Shown: piece after piece, positions 61,249 to 64,000 of the stretch
Numbering within the stretch: the first letter of the stretch is position 1
Layout: every line of letters starts with the position of its first letter
From: an archaeon
GTDB lineage: Archaea > Nanobdellota > Nanobdellia > Woesearchaeales > GW2011-AR9
Direction: 5' to 3'
Assembly (NCBI GenBank): GCA_018697095.1
Contig: JABHSG010000004.1
Coordinates: 186,001-250,000, forward strand
Length of the DNA stretch: 64,000 nt
The notes under the pieces: generated by a model
The model's database searches: none
Told to the model about the DNA's origin: nothing
The model's input: only the letters and a program-made list of their open reading frames with translations
Program-made: the position numbers and the translations under genes

Positions 61249-61350
61249 ATGAACCCATTTTTAATTATATTTTTGCTAGTAGTATCTAATTTAGTTATTT
61301 ACTATATCTTTTTTGGAAAAAAGAAATTCGAAGACACAAAGAAAGCATAG
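61249..61350 (+). CDS. 33-residue single-helix microprotein
   Basis: From the ATG at 61249, one hydrophobic helix (PFLIIFLLVVSNLVIYYIFF) is followed by a Lys-rich cytoplasmic end (GKKKFEDTKKA). It has a correctly spaced TATA box. Such one-helix peptides often modulate a membrane complex, but nothing here says which. It could also be chance in an AT-rich spacer. Confidence 0.45.
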   Translation: MNPFLIIFLLVVSNLVIYYIFFGKKKFEDTKKA

Positions 61351-61405
61351 CTTTCTTGTGCAAAAGACCTTTTTAGCTCTTTTTGCAAATGGCAAGCTGG
61401 GCAAA

Positions 61406-61423
61406 GTCCAGATTTACCTGGAC
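61406..61423. other. Perfect 6-bp inverted repeat between two small genes
   Basis: GTCCAG, loop ATTTAC, CTGGAC, then CTTTTGG. It lies after the microprotein gene and before TTATAAAA (61434-61441), a TATA-like tract for the next gene. It may be an operator or weak terminator. Confidence 0.4.
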
Positions 61424-61498
61424 CTTTTGGAAAGTTATAAAACCACAAAAAAGTTAATTCATACATAAAGCGTACAAAAAATTAAAGGTTTACAAAAG

Positions 61499-62014
61499 AT
61501 GGTAGAGAGATATTTAATTGTTGATCGGCTAAAGTTCTCATATGAAGGGCTTTTGAATGTTTCAGAAACTTATGCTATGATCAGTACTTTTTTTTATGAT
61601 AAGGGTTGGGACTATCGTGAACATGTAAATCAAGAATTAGTAACTCCTAATGGAAAACAGTTTCGCTTTGTTCTTCAACCATTTAAAACAATTTCAGACT
61701 ATTTCAAAATCCATATTCACATGAAAATAAACTTTTTTGACATTAAAGAAGTGGAAGTAGAGCACGATGGACAAACAATTAGGATGGGCCAAGGTCTTAT
61801 GCGACTTATGATTGACGCATACGTACAATCAGACACTAAAGGATGGTGGCAAAATAGCCCATGGCAATGGTTCATAAAAGTTATAATCACTAAGTACTAC
61901 TTCAATCAACATTTATCTCAAGCAAAAGACTGGCTCGAAAGTGACGTTGGAGATTTATATGAAAAGCTAAGAACTTTTTTGAATGCATTTAATTACAGAT
62001 ATAAAAATAACTAA
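61499..62014 (+). CDS. Hypothetical protein, tandem paralogue 1
   Basis: A 171-residue soluble protein of unknown family. It shares its layout with the next gene: an N-terminal (Y/W)LIVD-like strand then GLLNVSETYAMISTFFYDKGWDY, ELVTPNGKQFRFVLQPFK, and HIHMKINFFDI. The rest has several Trp and Tyr residues (GWWQNSPWQWFIK). The pairing suggests a gene duplication within the genus or lineage. Function unknown. Confidence 0.72.
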   Translation: MVERYLIVDRLKFSYEGLLNVSETYAMISTFFYDKGWDYREHVNQELVTPNGKQFRFVLQPFKTISDYFKIHIHMKINFFDIKEVEVEHDGQTIRMGQGLMRLMIDAYVQSDTKGWWQNSPWQWFIKVIITKYYFNQHLSQAKDWLESDVGDLYEKLRTFLNAFNYRYKNN

Positions 62015-62090
62015 ACATAATAAATTGCGCAACAAACTAATTATAAAACAAGATACCATACATATTAAAAATTATTAAAAGAGGATTCAT

Positions 62091-62753
62091 ATGCCAGAAA
62101 AAACACATGGAGAACGGTGGTTAGTTGTTAACGGCCGAACATTGACATACTCTGGAATCTTTCACCTCAAAGAATTATTTTCTACAATTAACATCTCACT
62201 TCAAAAAAAAGGTTATACTCTAAAAGAAAAGCGTAATGAAGAAGTTGTAACTGAAAATGGGCGTAACATTTTTTTTGAACTTCGCCCATACAAAGAAATG
62301 ACAAAACAGGTCACACTTCTAATAAAATTAAAAATAAATCTAAAAAATGTAACTCAGCAAGTTCAAGAATTAAGAGGGAACATATTTAGTTTTGACAAAG
62401 GTGATATCGAAATTGTTTTTGATTCCTGGTCATACACTGATTTTGAAGATCGTTGGGCAGCAAAAGCTCTTCCTTTTACAATTTCAACTGTAATTGATAA
62501 AATATTCCTAAGATTACCTAGGCTCCAAAATTTCAGAGGCGAAGTAGCTTCAGACACAGGTTTTGTTTATAATGCAATAAAAGAATTACTTTCATCTTAT
62601 CGCCGGCGTGACGTAGCTTATGTTTCCGAAGACGAAGTGCGTAAACAAATAGAAGCTGAAATTGAAGAAGCTCAAGATATGCCTGACAGTGAAAATACTA
62701 CTTCAGCAAATGAGCAAAACAAACAGCCAAAAGACAACAAAGCTACAAACTAA
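62091..62753 (+). CDS. Hypothetical protein, tandem paralogue 2
   Basis: A 220-residue relative of the preceding protein: WLVVNGRTLTYSG, GIFHLKELFSTINISLQKKGY, EEVVTENGRNIFFELRPYK and TLLIKLKINLKNV align with it. It is 50 residues longer, with an acidic, Glu/Gln/Asn-rich tail (EAEIEEAQDMPDSEN) that looks disordered. GAGG lies about 7 nt upstream of the ATG. It may form a complex with its paralogue; this is inference. Confidence 0.75.
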   Translation: MPEKTHGERWLVVNGRTLTYSGIFHLKELFSTINISLQKKGYTLKEKRNEEVVTENGRNIFFELRPYKEMTKQVTLLIKLKINLKNVTQQVQELRGNIFSFDKGDIEIVFDSWSYTDFEDRWAAKALPFTISTVIDKIFLRLPRLQNFRGEVASDTGFVYNAIKELLSSYRRRDVAYVSEDEVRKQIEAEIEEAQDMPDSENTTSANEQNKQPKDNKATN

Positions 62754-62784
62754 ACACATTCAGAAAATTAATATTAAAAAATAA

Positions 62785-63168
62785 TTAATCATTCAAATCA
62801 GATTCTAATTCATCTTTTTCACTTTTCTTAATTAAACTCAAAAACTTAGGAAAACTTGGAGCAGTACCAACGCTCCTTCTTGGATCACGAAGATGCGCAT
62901 TTTTAACAGTGACTGGGATTATCTCATTCTCAATAAACTTTTCATCACCTATTTGCGCCTCAACTTCCTGTCCTTCGTTTTTATCCTCAATATTTTTAAA
63001 TTCAAATTTGTCTTCAATAACCAAACTAGACTTGATCTCAGAAACTTCTTCATCAAAATCATTGAAAAATATTGTTCGTTTATGATCTTCAACATGCTTC
63101 TCTAAAATATCAATGATTTTTTGAATATCTTCTATAGAATCAGAAACTGTATCAATTGTAAATATCAT
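62785..63168 (-). CDS. Hypothetical acidic protein, 127 residues
   Basis: Not recognised. The start is MIFTIDTVSDSIEDIQKIIDILEKH. The middle is acidic and probably disordered (VIEDKFEFKNIEDKNEGQEVEAQ-like), and the end is Lys-rich (FLSLIKKSEKDE). AATATTTATT is centred about 26 nt upstream of the ATG, so it appears to be an independent leaderless gene. It precedes the helicase 3' end on the same strand. Confidence 0.6.
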   Translation of the reverse strand: MIFTIDTVSDSIEDIQKIIDILEKHVEDHKRTIFFNDFDEEVSEIKSSLVIEDKFEFKNIEDKNEGQEVEAQIGDEKFIENEIIPVTVKNAHLRDPRRSVGTAPSFPKFLSLIKKSEKDELESDLND

Positions 63169-63230
63169 CTATCAATTCTCGCACAAAACTAATATTTATT
63201 ACTTTCCAGGCCACAACAGCACTAACTTAG

Positions 63231-64000
63231 CTAACAGCTTTGAATCACTTTAATAATCTCATCACCAAACTGATCTTTTTTGTAAGGATGAATACTTCCT
63301 ATTTTTTTTAGTTCCATAGCAGTAAGTGGTGCCTTACGTGAAAGTTCTTTCAAAGCTTTATTTGTCACAACAAAATAATTTGGCAAATCAAGTTCTTGCG
63401 CTCTTTGCTCTCTCCAAGACTTAAGTCTCTCATAAAGCATTTTCTCTGATCTATGTTTATCTCTAACTATTTGAGATATAGGAATCAACTTTTCAACAAG
63501 TTTTTTATTTTTATCAAGAACAGAGTATACAATATCATCTGTTAAAAAAGGAGTTTTTTTCTCACCGGTGTAAGTTAGATGCAATTTTTGCTTAGCTCTT
63601 GTTATCGCAACATAAAGTAATCGCTGCTCCTCTTCATATTTATTATACTGGTACGGTGATAAAAGATCAATTATTGGGTGTTCACTAGCCTTACAAGGAA
63701 AATATTTAGCTCCAATACCCATTACAAAAATTTCTTCAGCTTCAAGCCCCTTAGCTGCATGTACAGTTGCTAGAGTAGTGTGATTTTCTTTTTGATGTTT
63801 TTCATTGTATTCAGTCTTCAAGACATGTTTAATTCCAAATTTATTCAAAAGATCACTTAATTTTCGTAATTGTTTATTTGTTCTTGCCAAAACAAAACTA
63901 TTTTCTAAACCAGCTCCTTTCTCAAGATTTGATTGCAAACAGCGCAAGATATAATGCATTTCATCTTCTTCTGATTCAAAAGAAAACTGTTCAATTTCAT
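63231..64000 (-). CDS. UvrD/Rep-type DNA helicase, C-terminal part (runs off the window)
   Basis: The frame is open to the right edge, so only the last 256 residues are seen. They include a SEEDE-like stretch with FESEEDEMHYIL, NSFVLARTNKQLRKL (motif IV area), TLATVHAAKGLEAEEIFVMG (motif V) and EQRLLYVAITRAKQKL (motif VI), all as in superfamily 1 helicases. An HRDC-like C-terminal domain follows (RAQELDLPNYFVVTNKALKELSR), also present in the RNase D here. It is probably involved in repair or replication restart. An ATG at 63959 lies inside the gene and is not the true start. Confidence 0.87.
   Translation of the reverse strand, partial: EIEQFSFESEEDEMHYILRCLQSNLEKGAGLENSFVLARTNKQLRKLSDLLNKFGIKHVLKTEYNEKHQKENHTTLATVHAAKGLEAEEIFVMGIGAKYFPCKASEHPIIDLLSPYQYNKYEEEQRLLYVAITRAKQKLHLTYTGEKKTPFLTDDIVYSVLDKNKKLVEKLIPISQIVRDKHRSEKMLYERLKSWREQRAQELDLPNYFVVTNKALKELSRKAPLTAMELKKIGSIHPYKKDQFGDEIIKVIQSC

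Noticed and set aside
61384-61445. Third copy of the uvr promoter element before 61499
   Set aside because: CTGGAC...GGAAA..TTATAAAA resembles it, but the spacing is four bases shorter and the GCAAA-y-GC core is absent.

Overview
The window looks like a piece of an archaeal chromosome, most likely from a DPANN-type lineage (Woesearchaeota-like is my best guess; this is inference). The supporting signs are AT-rich DNA and archaeal protein families: TrmB and Lrp regulators, a bat-type HTH protein, a PAC2 proteasome chaperone, XerA, a METTL5-like methyltransferase and a type IV pilin-like protein. Many genes also have a TATA-like box centred about 24-28 nt before the start codon, which implies leaderless mRNAs, while operon-internal genes carry GGTGA/GAGGT ribosome sites. 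I saw no tRNA, rRNA or CRISPR array.

Layout. 1-650: the 5' part of a lipoprotein MsrA and a small hypothetical gene. 761-11320: a 3519-residue surface protein very rich in N-glycosylation sequons, with a Gly-rich region, three LamG-like domains, five near-identical Ig-like repeat units, a TSP1-like module, one membrane segment and a cytoplasmic coiled coil. 16961-11373 (minus): a MacB-like export operon (CARDB-type surface protein, two FtsX-like permeases, a PP2C-type phosphatase, an ATPase). 17047-26374: a folate/thymidylate neighbourhood (DHFR, FolC, a two-domain ThyX, GlyA, and further on thymidylate kinase), with a PEP-utiliser-like protein and a secreted protein in between. 26473-29319: a TrmB-type regulator divergent from a small ATP-dependent DNA ligase and a methyltransferase, with a GTGGGAA operator array between the promoters. 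29335-33840: membrane and lipoproteins, a XerA recombinase with a 15-bp direct repeat at its 3' end, and about 900 bases without genes that hold repeats and a probable small RNA.

33840-43975: PAC2, malate dehydrogenase, an aminotransferase, a second PEP-utiliser-like protein, a PH-domain membrane protein, a HEPN-like protein, malic enzyme, a kinase-like protein, a GIY-YIG nuclease and a 51-residue membrane protein. 43981-54713: the bacterial-type repair genes uvrA and uvrB (both minus), separated by a double Lrp-type regulator, a SpeD-like/SET-domain gene pair, a LamG protein, RNase D and an aldehyde dehydrogenase. uvrA and uvrB share a 29-bp promoter element that ends in the TATA box; it is the best candidate here for an undescribed regulatory system. 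54838-64000: a DUF3750-like protein, a 46-residue zinc-ribbon gene overlapping a cold-shock gene, a METTL5-like methyltransferase, a bat-type regulator, DUF2000, type II NADH dehydrogenase, a winged-helix protein, a pilin-like protein, a 33-residue microprotein, two tandem paralogues of unknown function and the C-terminal part of a UvrD-like helicase that runs off the window.

How they fit together: malate dehydrogenase, malic enzyme, the aminotransferase and NDH-2 suggest a small central-carbon and redox set. DHFR, FolC, GlyA, ThyX and Tmk can supply dTTP from glycine/serine one-carbon units. UvrA, UvrB and the helicase belong to DNA repair. The giant surface protein and the MacB-like operon point to a heavily elaborated cell surface.
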